NCBI GenBank assembly: GCA_030642005.1
Contig: DAOWOP010000007.1
Coordinates: 1 to 28,864, forward strand
From: Planctomycetales bacterium
GTDB taxonomy: Bacteria; Planctomycetota; Phycisphaerae; SM23-33
Direction of reading: 5' to 3'
Length of the DNA: 28,864 bases
The notes under the pieces were generated by a model. It did not search any database, was not told where the DNA came from, and saw nothing but the letters and a program-made list of their open reading frames with translations. Of the stretch, positions 22,181-28,864 are shown one piece after another. Positions within the stretch are counted from its first letter, which is position 1; every line of letters starts with the position of its first letter. Position numbers and translations under genes: made by a program.

Positions 22181-23986
22181 TCAGACTTCTCCGGTTTTCC
22201 TGGAATGTTTTTTCTCTGTGAGCGCCCGGTATTCAGGCCCGCAGTTATACGCGCAGAACGGGAAAAGCCCTTCCGGCGTGGAGTACAGTATGACACACCG
22301 CCTGACACGTTGCACGTCGTAATTGTAGCGGTCCTGGAAGTGCATCCCGGCGCACAGCAGCGTTTTGTAAGTAAGTTTCTCGCCCTCGCCTCGGCCGAGG
22401 CCTTTATCGACCAGACCATGGAGGCTGCGAACGAACTTCTTCACATCCAGCCCCGGCGGGGCGGACTCGCTGCGAAAATGCCGCTTGAACATACCGAAGA
22501 CGGCCATTTTATCCAGCCAGGACATTCTGCCTTTCTTTTCGATTCGCCGGGCCAGACGGTTCATGTCGCTGAACATCCCCTCCACATCGACGACCTGCGG
22601 GAATGGATACGCCTGCCCGTCCGGCGAGATCAGGAAGTACGTCCCGAACGCGCAGTCCGGGTGGCAGGAGGGGCGAATCTTAGGTTGGCCCGTTATCGCC
22701 TGGAGGAACCGCCCCAGCGGTGCGACGATCGACAGCGGGTACATGTCGCGCAGCGGTTCGGCTCCGGCCGCCGCGGCGATGTCGTGCGCCAGGTCGCCGA
22801 GGGTATAGCGGCGGGCAGCGACTTCGGACGGATCGGCCCGCCCTGAAAAACTCACCGGCTGATAACTGATGCCGCTGATGACGTCTATGTTCGCGGTGGC
22901 GAAGCGGAAAACCTCGCCTACCTGCTCGTCGTTGACGCCTTTGAGGATGGTCGGCACGAGGCAGACCTTCAATCCGATCTTTCGGCAGTTTTCGATGCAG
23001 GCGATTTTTTTGGCCCAGATGCCGGGGAAGTTCCGCGTCTGACGGTACGGTTCTTCGCCGACGCCGTCGAACTGGAGGTAGAGCGTATGGACGCCGGCAT
23101 CGGCGGCGGCGCGGGCGAATCGGGCGTCGGTGAACTTCAATCCGTTGGTGGCGACCTGGATATGCGAGAAGCCCATCTCGCCCGCCGTCGAGACCACGCG
23201 CAGGAAATCCGGATGGATTGTCGGCTCGCCGCCGGTGAACTGCACAGCCGTCGCCGGCGTCGGGTCCATCTCGCGCAAAACCCGCAACTGCCCAACGACC
23301 TGCTCGAACGTCGGCTCATAGACGTACCCGTTCACGCCGGAATTGGCGAAGCATATCGGGCAGCGCATGTTACAGCGATTGGTCAGGTCGATCTGCGCAA
23401 GGCACGAGGCCGAGATGTGCTGCCCGCACAGCCCGCATTCAGCCGGGCATCGCCCGGCCTGTCGGGCGGGGCTGCGCTGACCCGGGGCGTCCTCGAAGGT
23501 CCACCACGCAGCCTTGGAGTAAAGCAGCGCGTCGCTGCTGATGCAGTCGCGGAAATACCCGTGCTCCGGGCAGGTTTTTTCGATGAATACAGCCCCGTTT
23601 TCGACGAAATATCGTCCCAATATCACCGCGCAGCATTCCGGGCAGAGCGTCTCAACCGTTCGGGGCAGGCGGCGCAGCACCGGCTGGATTGGCGAGCCGG
23701 TCAGCGTATGTGAAAGGCTGTCTGGATGATGGGTGGACCAGATGGTGTCTGCGTGGACCTCGCTGTTTTCGCCGCAGTCGCCGCAGTTGTACGTCAGGAT
23801 AATCTGATTGCCTTGACGGTCAAATTCGGCGGGAACGACGTTACGGCAAAGCGGGCAGGTAGCGCGGGTCGCCACGGGCAGCGAGGAGTAAGTATCCTCA
23901 AGCCGCCCGATCGACCGGCGGAGTTGCTCGAACCCATCGCTCACCGTATCGGCGGATTCAGGTTGGTCCAGCGCAATTTGCGTCAT
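22181..23986 (-). CDS. Radical SAM protein of the Tes/MJ0619 (GDGT-MAS) family
   Basis: A 601-residue enzyme resembling archaeal tetraether synthase, which joins lipid tail ends by forming C-C bonds between unactivated carbons. Family motifs run throughout: CPEC (115-118), KTCPEHGYF (Cys139), CPAECGLC (180-187), IDLTNRCNMRCPICFANSG with the SAM-cluster Cys205/209/212, QFTGGEPT (GGEP 252-255), LQFDGVGEEPY, CLVPTILKGVND, YQPVSFSGR and SCHPDCAFGTYF (Cys441/445). In addition two N-terminal CxxC pairs (Cys44/47 and Cys68/71) form an extra zinc- or iron-ribbon. The start is MTQIALD at 23986; the open frame goes to 24040 inside a repeat. The lipoprotein gene follows within 15 nt. Upstream lie two HgdB/activase-type genes resembling plasmalogen-type ester reductases. 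Substrate is inferred, not shown: candidates are ether or ester lipids of a bacterium with membrane-spanning chains. Confidence 0.8.
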   Translation of the reverse strand: MTQIALDQPESADTVSDGFEQLRRSIGRLEDTYSSLPVATRATCPLCRNVVPAEFDRQGNQIILTYNCGDCGENSEVHADTIWSTHHPDSLSHTLTGSPIQPVLRRLPRTVETLCPECCAVILGRYFVENGAVFIEKTCPEHGYFRDCISSDALLYSKAAWWTFEDAPGQRSPARQAGRCPAECGLCGQHISASCLAQIDLTNRCNMRCPICFANSGVNGYVYEPTFEQVVGQLRVLREMDPTPATAVQFTGGEPTIHPDFLRVVSTAGEMGFSHIQVATNGLKFTDARFARAAADAGVHTLYLQFDGVGEEPYRQTRNFPGIWAKKIACIENCRKIGLKVCLVPTILKGVNDEQVGEVFRFATANIDVISGISYQPVSFSGRADPSEVAARRYTLGDLAHDIAAAAGAEPLRDMYPLSIVAPLGRFLQAITGQPKIRPSCHPDCAFGTYFLISPDGQAYPFPQVVDVEGMFSDMNRLARRIEKKGRMSWLDKMAVFGMFKRHFRSESAPPGLDVKKFVRSLHGLVDKGLGRGEGEKLTYKTLLCAGMHFQDRYNYDVQRVRRCVILYSTPEGLFPFCAYNCGPEYRALTEKKHSRKTGEV

Positions 23987-24016
23987 TGATGTTCCAGGAT
24001 AAATCCTGCCGTCTCT

Positions 24017-24107
24017 AAAGCCGGCAGATGAGTCCCTCAAGGGGCGAATCTGCCGGAATCGGCGGCGGTCATTCCCGGCAGATTCGCTCCGCTCATCTGC
24101 CGGCTTT
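24017..24107. repeat. BIME-like element built of CCGGCAGAT hairpins, copy 2
   Basis: The left unit (24017-24056) and right unit (24075-24107) are reverse complements: outer AAAGCCGGCAGATGAG and inner CGAATCTGCCGG match exactly; only the loop differs (TCCCTCAAGGGG on the left, CGGAG on the right). Same family as 4220-4312. It lies between the second HgdB-type gene and the Tes-like gene. A T-run follows on the plus strand only (24105-24112), the wrong side for stopping minus-strand transcription, so read-through into the Tes-like gene remains possible. Confidence 0.85.
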
Positions 24108-24128
24108 TTTTTAAATCAATAAACGGAT

Positions 24129-25466
24129 CTATTTAAACCACTGCGGGTAGCGGCGGGGACGTTTCTTCCGCCGGCTGTACGAAAGGGCCAGTTCCATGAA
24201 TATATCCAGGTCGCGCTCCATGTTCGAGGTGGTCGCGTCGAAATAAAAGTTCCTGATGGGGATGGAGTCGTGGTCGCGCGAGACGGCGTGATAGACCGCC
24301 TCGGATACAATTCCGTTCATGCACGAGAACGGGCTGATGTCGATGATGCCGTCAGCGCCCTTTTCGTAGAGGTAAATACTCTTTCCTATCGACAGGGTCA
24401 TTTCACCCAGCACGCCGTCGGCGGGCAGGTAAGGCCAGCCGGGGCGGAGGACGTCTTCGTGAACGTCGTGCGGCTCCTCGTAGCCGATGAAGTCTTCGGC
24501 GAAAGGCGCGTAGAGTTTTTCCTCATACCGGCGCTGGAGGTGGTTCTTTATGATCGCGGCGAGCATCTGCCCGCTGAAGGTCTTTCCGTCGCGCTTGAGG
24601 ATGGTTTTCTGCGACCAGTTTGTGTACCAGACCCACTCGCCGACGTCGCTCAGCCAGGCCTCGCCTCCGTGGGTCTCGATCCGCCGAAGCGCGTCGCGGT
24701 TGCTGAAGGTATTCATCCGGCAGAATATCTCGCCGACCACGCCGATCAGCGGTCGGCCCTTCGTATAGGTCGCCGGAACCGCGCGGAATGCGTCGCGCAT
24801 ATCGACAAGCGTCCTGATAATCGCGGCGAATCGCTGCCTGCCTGTCAGGGCCTGGTCCGAAACCACCGCGTCGAGTTTGTCCAGCCAGGTCTCAAAAGCC
24901 TCGTCGGCGTCGCCGGCGGTGTTCTCGTACGGGCGGGTCTTCAGCAGCATCTTGACGGCGATGTCAGCCGACACCATCCCCCACCACGCCCGCTTCATGA
25001 AGTCCGGCGCGTGGGCTGTGAAATCGTCGTAACTGTTCTTCGAGGTCGGCGAGATTACCGGAACGTCGGCGTGGCCCAGTTCGCCGAGGACCTGTTTGAG
25101 GTACGGAGCGTACTGGCCGAAGCGGCAAGGCCCCTCGGCAGTGGGCATTAAAAACGCCGTTTTGTCCGGGTCAAAATCGTCCGCGTGGATAATCCGCAGG
25201 AAATCGCCGATTGTTACCTTTTCGGGGTAACACTCTTCGCCGCTGGTGTAGAGTCCGCCCAGTTCGAGTGTCTGCTCGTCGGATTCCGGCGTAACGGCTG
25301 CGTCGATGCCGATGGAGCGGAACACCGCCGCCATCATCCGCGCACCGGCGTATGTCATCCGCGGTATCCAAAGCGTTCTGCCGGCCAATATCCCGCCGCG
25401 ACGACTCGCCGCGGATTCCGTCTTCATTTGTGTCTGCGAAATCATATTTACCTGTCCGTTTTCCAT
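24129..25466 (-). CDS. HgdB/BcrC-type iron-sulfur protein, PlsR-like
   Basis: A 445-residue protein matching the C-terminal part of the large 'acyl-CoA dehydratase activase-related' proteins. Conserved cysteines sit in TSGEECYPEKVT (Cys79), PTAEGPCRFGQY (Cys114), GEIFCRMNTFSN (Cys249) and ISPFSCMNGIVSE (Cys382), the set expected for iron-sulfur clusters of HgdB-type reductases. RPYENTAGDADE is also typical. Such proteins perform difficult two-electron reductions with electrons energised by ATP in the activase partner. PlsR in clostridial plasmalogen synthesis belongs to this group as far as I can judge. The start is ATG 25466, 3 nt after the restriction gene stop; MISQTQM at 25445 is an alternative. 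The partner is the 27440 gene, now separated by the R-M pair. Other roles (double-cubane reductases of small substrates) cannot be excluded. Confidence 0.75.
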   Translation of the reverse strand: MENGQVNMISQTQMKTESAASRRGGILAGRTLWIPRMTYAGARMMAAVFRSIGIDAAVTPESDEQTLELGGLYTSGEECYPEKVTIGDFLRIIHADDFDPDKTAFLMPTAEGPCRFGQYAPYLKQVLGELGHADVPVISPTSKNSYDDFTAHAPDFMKRAWWGMVSADIAVKMLLKTRPYENTAGDADEAFETWLDKLDAVVSDQALTGRQRFAAIIRTLVDMRDAFRAVPATYTKGRPLIGVVGEIFCRMNTFSNRDALRRIETHGGEAWLSDVGEWVWYTNWSQKTILKRDGKTFSGQMLAAIIKNHLQRRYEEKLYAPFAEDFIGYEEPHDVHEDVLRPGWPYLPADGVLGEMTLSIGKSIYLYEKGADGIIDISPFSCMNGIVSEAVYHAVSRDHDSIPIRNFYFDATTSNMERDLDIFMELALSYSRRKKRPRRYPQWFK

Positions 25467-25469
25467 CTA

Positions 25470-26405
25470 TCAGATTTTCCAAATATCCTGTGTAAGGAAT
25501 CGGCTGAAGCCCCCAATCCTCTTCGCCAAATCCGGGTTCTCGACCATGGCTGGACGAGGATCGACATAATACACTCCGTCAAGGGGATTCAGTGCTATAG
25601 AATAACCCAGAAAATGATTTGTTTTGAAGGTACTGTTGATTCCGAAGAGGTTAGTTCCCCTTCGCGCCCGTTGGACATCGTGCAGGAATATAGCGACCAC
25701 TTTCACATTGCGTTCGAGCAATTTAGACATAAGAAACTTGTCTAAAAAGATTTTATCCAATCGGTCTTTGCTTGTGGTTTTGATTGAGCCAACAATTTCT
25801 TCCGGCGCAATAAAACGAGTTTCCGATGCTACAATAGCGTTGCCCCGCGACAGAACCATATCCAGTTCATAAGTCATGCTCCTGCCTGAATAACCTGGAA
25901 TCGGGATTCTGATGGTCCGCCCTTCGCAGTTGACGCCTACCGCCTCGATTATCAATCTTATCAAACCTTCAAATAGTTGTCCGACCCGCTTTCGGGACTG
26001 ATTCGGATTCGGTAGAGAATCTCCGATGCTCCCGATTGTTTGCTGAATGGTGTAAATGACCGAATCGATCAAGGAGAGGTCGAAACCTTTTCTGCGAATT
26101 GCTTCGGTTCGATTTCCGGTGGCTCGTCGCAGAATTTCCAGCACATCGTGAAATTGTCGGACCTTTTTCTCAAACATATCCGGCAACTCCAGAAGAAGGT
26201 CCGTATTCAGCGGACGGGTAATCCGATGACCATAATTGGAACCATATTGGAAGAAGACGTAGTTGTGAGCATTGGGCGATACAATTCGGGTAGGTTTGTA
26301 TTTGCTGAGCGAAGCGAGAAATTTCATGCTCAAATCTTCATAGTCCTCCAGTTTCCTGAAGGCATCCGTACGCTGCAAACTCGATTGTAACCTTTTTATC
26401 TTCAA
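25470..26405 (-). CDS. Putative type II restriction endonuclease
   Basis: A 311-residue protein identified mainly by its position 9 nt after a DNA methyltransferase gene. A PD-(D/E)XK-like core can be traced: Glu in GQLFEGLIRLI (about 146), Asp182 in YELDMVLSRG and Glu195 in ASETR, where the usual lysine of ExK is arginine; SIKTTSKDRLDKIFLDKFL follows and may supply a lysine. Recognition sequence unknown. The apparent start is TTG at 26405, with no good ribosome site; a second reading frame is open across the same spot (26338-26520), so the true N-terminus may lie elsewhere or a frameshift may exist. The gene is AT-richer than the flanking HgdB-type genes, consistent with acquisition. Its last codons contain one copy of a 9-bp direct repeat that also flanks the methyltransferase side. 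Confidence 0.65.
   Translation of the reverse strand: MKIKRLQSSLQRTDAFRKLEDYEDLSMKFLASLSKYKPTRIVSPNAHNYVFFQYGSNYGHRITRPLNTDLLLELPDMFEKKVRQFHDVLEILRRATGNRTEAIRRKGFDLSLIDSVIYTIQQTIGSIGDSLPNPNQSRKRVGQLFEGLIRLIIEAVGVNCEGRTIRIPIPGYSGRSMTYELDMVLSRGNAIVASETRFIAPEEIVGSIKTTSKDRLDKIFLDKFLMSKLLERNVKVVAIFLHDVQRARRGTNLFGINSTFKTNHFLGYSIALNPLDGVYYVDPRPAMVENPDLAKRIGGFSRFLTQDIWKI
25476..25484. repeat. 9-bp direct repeat, distal copy
   Basis: TTTCCAAAT at 25476-25484, inside the last codons of the restriction gene, equals TTTCCAAAT at 27430-27438, just past the stop codon of the activase gene. The pair brackets the R-M cassette. Nine bases can match by chance, so this is a hint, not proof, of the insertion boundaries. 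Confidence 0.4.
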
Positions 26406-26414
26406 GTAACGCGC

Positions 26415-27395
26415 CTATCTTATCGAGTGCCGACGCGCGGCATTCTTCCGGTCCATTTCGATCCATTCCCGCACCGGCTTTTTCTGGATTCGCTCCAGTC
26501 GAATCGTTGCCCAGGAGCAATACTCTTCATTTAGTTCGCACCCTTCCCAACAACGGCCCAACTGTTCTGCACAGACCAACGTAGTGCCGGAACCTACGAA
26601 CGGATCAACTACCAAATCACCTTCATTTGACGAGGCAAGAATTACGCGTCTCAGGAGTTCTTCCGGCTTTTGGGTCGGGTGCGGCGTCTTTTCCGGCATT
26701 CCGTTGCTTGTAACCGGAATTTCGAGAACGTCTTTGGGTTTTGCTCCTTTGGGGTGCGGTTGCCAATCCTGACGTTGTTTCCGACCGTTTCCGTATTGGC
26801 TGGACTCGGCCTGTGGGTGGACCGGATATTTTATAGTATGATCGCCGTAGGGAATACGTGCGGCATCCACGTTAAAGGTTGTTTGCTTGCTTTTACGAAA
26901 GTGCAGTATGGATTCGTGCGACCGACCCCAGTCTTTTGTCAGGTTGGCTTTATTTCGATAATGCCACACAAGCCACCGGCATCCCTGGAAGAACTCGGCG
27001 CTCGGACGCCTAAGGTCCGCAAGTATCTCTGAAAATCCACAGATGTACAGGCTCCCGGTCTGCTTCAATGCCCGGGCTGCTAGTTTGATCCAATTCAATG
27101 ACCACTTAATATAGTCGTCGTGTGATTCGAACTTGTCCCAATCGGCCTTACCAAGGTTATATGGTGGGTCGGCGAAAATAAGGTCGATCGATTCGGCCTC
27201 CAGCGAATCCAACCACTTGAGACTATCGCCGATCCAGAGTTTCCCGTTGGGATGAGTATAATATTCCTGCGGTTCACTGGTCTTAACCTGTAGTTCGTCA
27301 AGCCGGCAAATGTGCCCCTCGGTCAGCGGTTCGCCAAAAAACTCGACAAGCCCTGTTTCCTCAACAAACGTATTGCCCACGGTTTTTTTCGGCAT
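26415..27395 (-). CDS. Type II DNA methyltransferase (N6_N4_Mtase, DPPY)
   Basis: A 326-residue S-adenosylmethionine-dependent methyltransferase that would protect host DNA from the adjacent nuclease. The catalytic DPPYNLG is at residues 76-82, preceded by KLWIGDSLKWL; the SAM-binding motif VDPFVGSGTT comes late, near residue 272. This order (catalytic motif before SAM motif) marks the beta class. DPPY favours N6-adenine methylation over N4-cytosine. HPTQKPEELLRRVI and CEGxELNEEY-like residues (GCELNEEYCSWA) are also standard. The variable middle (about 130-245, including GYxGN-poor GNGRKQRQDWQPHPKG) is the likely target-recognition region. It begins 44 nt after the activase stop and the restriction gene follows after 9 nt. 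AT-rich relative to neighbours. Confidence 0.9.
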   Translation of the reverse strand: MPKKTVGNTFVEETGLVEFFGEPLTEGHICRLDELQVKTSEPQEYYTHPNGKLWIGDSLKWLDSLEAESIDLIFADPPYNLGKADWDKFESHDDYIKWSLNWIKLAARALKQTGSLYICGFSEILADLRRPSAEFFQGCRWLVWHYRNKANLTKDWGRSHESILHFRKSKQTTFNVDAARIPYGDHTIKYPVHPQAESSQYGNGRKQRQDWQPHPKGAKPKDVLEIPVTSNGMPEKTPHPTQKPEELLRRVILASSNEGDLVVDPFVGSGTTLVCAEQLGRCWEGCELNEEYCSWATIRLERIQKKPVREWIEMDRKNAARRHSIR

Positions 27396-27429
27396 TATCT
27401 TGAAGACCTAAACGAACGTATATGCACCG

Positions 27430-27438
27430 TTTCCAAAT
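27430..27438. repeat. 9-bp direct repeat, proximal copy
   Basis: TTTCCAAAT, identical to 25476-25484. It lies in the 44-nt gap between the activase-type gene and the methyltransferase gene. If the DNA between the two copies is removed with one copy, the activase stop and the second HgdB-type ATG would stand 19 nt apart, a normal operon junction. Confidence 0.4.
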
Positions 27439-27439
27439 C

Positions 27440-28864
27440 CTAAACCTGCGCCATTGCATCCTCTTCGGCGGGGCGTTTTCTCCACGGGCGGAGGATACCC
27501 TTACTGTCGAGGTACGCCTCGCATCGCGTCATCATTCCGGCGTCGTTGCTGTGCCCGTCGAACTGGAGCGACAGGAAGGGCTTGCCCGATGCGGTGCGGA
27601 TAAAGTGCCTGATGAACGAGTCCGGCCCGCACTTGAAATTGGTAATGTGGATAATGTGCAGGTTGGCCCGCTCGCCCACGATCTTTGCCGCTGCAATCAG
27701 TTTCCGGCCATACTCCCAGTACATATTCTCGTTGATGTCGCGGATGTCTATGTCGTCGGTATCGAGGCAGTCGATGGGGATGCAGTTGACGCCGTAGTAA
27801 TCGCGGAGTTTCCTTGCGACGTTGAGGTTGACGCCGGCGTCGTGGACGTTGTAAGGCCGGCCTATGATAACGATTCCGGGCTTGCCGGCCCGGTCGAGCG
27901 TCGCCAGGGCCTTGTTACCGGCCTCGATAAGTTTCCGCCGGAAACGCCTCTGTACCTCGTAGGCTTCGGCCAGGGCCGAATCGACCGTTTTGGCCTTGAC
28001 GCCCAGCGGGCTGCACAACTGTCTCATTATCTTTCCGACCGCAGAGGGACCCTCCCGGAACCGCACGCAAGGCGCCAGAAACTTTTCGTAGTGTTCCTCG
28101 AATGTCGGCGCTCGGCGGATGACAAAAGGCAGCGTCTGGCCCCAGGGACAGATGTGCGATTCGTTGTCCATCCACTTCGTCTCGGTCGAGACGGTGTTCG
28201 GCAGAAAGATGTAATCAGCGCCGGCGTCGAGCAGTTCGGCTGTGTGCCCGTGGGCGACGATTACGGGAAAGCAGGGTTCTGCGACGACGGCGCCCAGCCC
28301 GGCAGCGGCAATCGTTCTGTTGGTCGGCTCGCTGACGACCACCTCAAAGCCGCAATGTCGCCAGAACGTCCGCCAGAACGGAAGGAAATCCATCGCAAAC
28401 ATCGCACGCGGTATGCCGATCTTCGGCGCGCCTTCAGGAGCAGCCGGCAGGCCGTTTTCGTCGTTAAACAGATTCTCGCGGAAGGCGAACAGGTCGTCGA
28501 TCACCGGCTTGGTCGTGCTCTTGCTGCGTTTGCGGTAGCGGTCGGAGCACTTGTCGCCCCAGTAGGTCTTCTCGCCGGCGACGGTGAACTCCTGCACAAT
28601 GCAATGGTTTGAGCATCCCTTGCAGGTGAACTCCCTCAGCCCGTAATCGACCTTCGACAGGTCGTACCCGCGGAACCGGCTGGCGGAAACCGGGGCGTTC
28701 ACCGATTCGGCCTGTACGGGGACGTACTGACCGGTCTGTTCCGATGGTTCGGCGCCGGCGGTCATTGTCATTTTATCTCTGGCCAGCATCGCAGCGCCGA
28801 TAGCGCCTATCACGCCGTTATGGGGCGGGACGATAATCTCCTTGTCCAGCACCGCCGACATGGC
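27440..28864 (-). CDS. Activase/DUF2229/HgdB-type protein, PlsA-like (5' end outside window)
   Basis: The C-terminal 474 residues of a larger protein that continues past the right edge. The first visible residues, AVLDKEIIVPPHNGVIGAIGAAMLARD, are the end of a BcrAD/BadFG-type ASKHA ATPase domain. A linker leads to FTCKGCSNHCIVQ and CSDRYRKRS (a four-Cys site), then the DUF2229/HgdB-like part with IGIPRAMFAMDFLPFWRTFW, VAEPCFPVIVAHGH, ESHICPWGQTLPFVIR, IVIIGRPYNVHDAGVN and FKCGPDSFI. The fused activase and reductase architecture is found in proteins annotated as acyl-CoA dehydratase activases, including PlsA of plasmalogen synthesis and the fused glycerol ester reductase Ger. Such enzymes use ATP hydrolysis to push electrons onto poor acceptors. 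The partner with the matching C-terminal module is at 24129-25466. The methionine at 28861 is internal, not a start. Confidence 0.8.
   Translation of the reverse strand, partial: AMSAVLDKEIIVPPHNGVIGAIGAAMLARDKMTMTAGAEPSEQTGQYVPVQAESVNAPVSASRFRGYDLSKVDYGLREFTCKGCSNHCIVQEFTVAGEKTYWGDKCSDRYRKRSKSTTKPVIDDLFAFRENLFNDENGLPAAPEGAPKIGIPRAMFAMDFLPFWRTFWRHCGFEVVVSEPTNRTIAAAGLGAVVAEPCFPVIVAHGHTAELLDAGADYIFLPNTVSTETKWMDNESHICPWGQTLPFVIRRAPTFEEHYEKFLAPCVRFREGPSAVGKIMRQLCSPLGVKAKTVDSALAEAYEVQRRFRRKLIEAGNKALATLDRAGKPGIVIIGRPYNVHDAGVNLNVARKLRDYYGVNCIPIDCLDTDDIDIRDINENMYWEYGRKLIAAAKIVGERANLHIIHITNFKCGPDSFIRHFIRTASGKPFLSLQFDGHSNDAGMMTRCEAYLDSKGILRPWRKRPAEEDAMAQV

Noticed and set aside
24105..24112. T-run after the 24017-24107 hairpin as a terminator for the HgdB-type gene
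   Set aside because: The T-run is on the plus strand, whereas the upstream gene is transcribed on the minus strand, where only three T follow the stem.
26338..26520. Overlapping minus-strand frame at the methyltransferase-endonuclease junction
   Set aside because: Considered as the true, frameshifted N-terminus of the endonuclease because part of it (DKIGALLEDKKVTIEF) looks protein-like and the TTG start has no ribosome site. Without a homologue the shift cannot be supported, so it is only mentioned as an alternative.
27422..28612. Plus-strand frame of 396 codons
   Set aside because: Antisense to the activase/HgdB-type gene, whose motifs are clear.

Overview
The window reads as a chromosomal piece of an anaerobic, GC-rich bacterium, most likely a planctomycete of the Phycisphaerae type. 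That placement is inferred from a PEP-CTERM surface protein with FG-GAP repeats, a large secreted protein of planctomycete style, many intergenic palindromic repeats, a REP-type transposase, and oxygen-sensitive enzyme families (two radical SAM proteins and two HgdB/activase-type iron-sulfur proteins). No rRNA, tRNA or CRISPR array was seen.

Layout. Positions 1-405 hold a truncated minus-strand reading frame cut by a small inverted-repeat element, then a promoter. Positions 406-3516 encode a secreted protein of unknown function and a Xer-type recombinase. Positions 3517-4453 contain no gene but are packed with tandem and palindromic repeats. Positions 4454-6028 (minus) are an accessory patch: a membrane protein, a protein made of ~22-residue repeats, and an IS110 transposase remnant fused in frame to the tail of such a repeat protein. 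Positions 6128-10751 (minus) hold an aldo/keto reductase and two glycosyltransferases, one with a C-terminal helical domain. Positions 10923-14020 (minus) hold a CNNM/CorC-type protein, the PEP-CTERM protein and ybeY. Positions 14137-18779 (plus) hold a UroD-family protein, xseA, xseB, a REP-flanked RAYT transposase and a GT4 glycosyltransferase. Positions 18798-19891 (minus) hold a PIN-like/DUF433 toxin-antitoxin pair.

The most interesting part is 20033-28864 (minus). Transcription runs from a large activase/DUF2229/HgdB-type protein (start outside the window), through a type II restriction-modification pair, to a second HgdB-type protein, then to a radical SAM protein closely resembling the archaeal tetraether synthase Tes (MJ0619/GDGT-MAS type), a lipoprotein and a SPASM radical SAM protein. 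The activase + HgdB pair resembles PlsA/PlsR of clostridial plasmalogen synthesis (fused form: glycerol ester reductase, Ger). With a Tes-like enzyme alongside, the locus could convert ester lipids to ether lipids and join their chain ends to make membrane-spanning lipids. This is inference from family resemblance and gene order. The R-M pair sits between the two halves of the presumed reductase and is flanked by a 9-bp direct repeat, as if it inserted into an existing operon.
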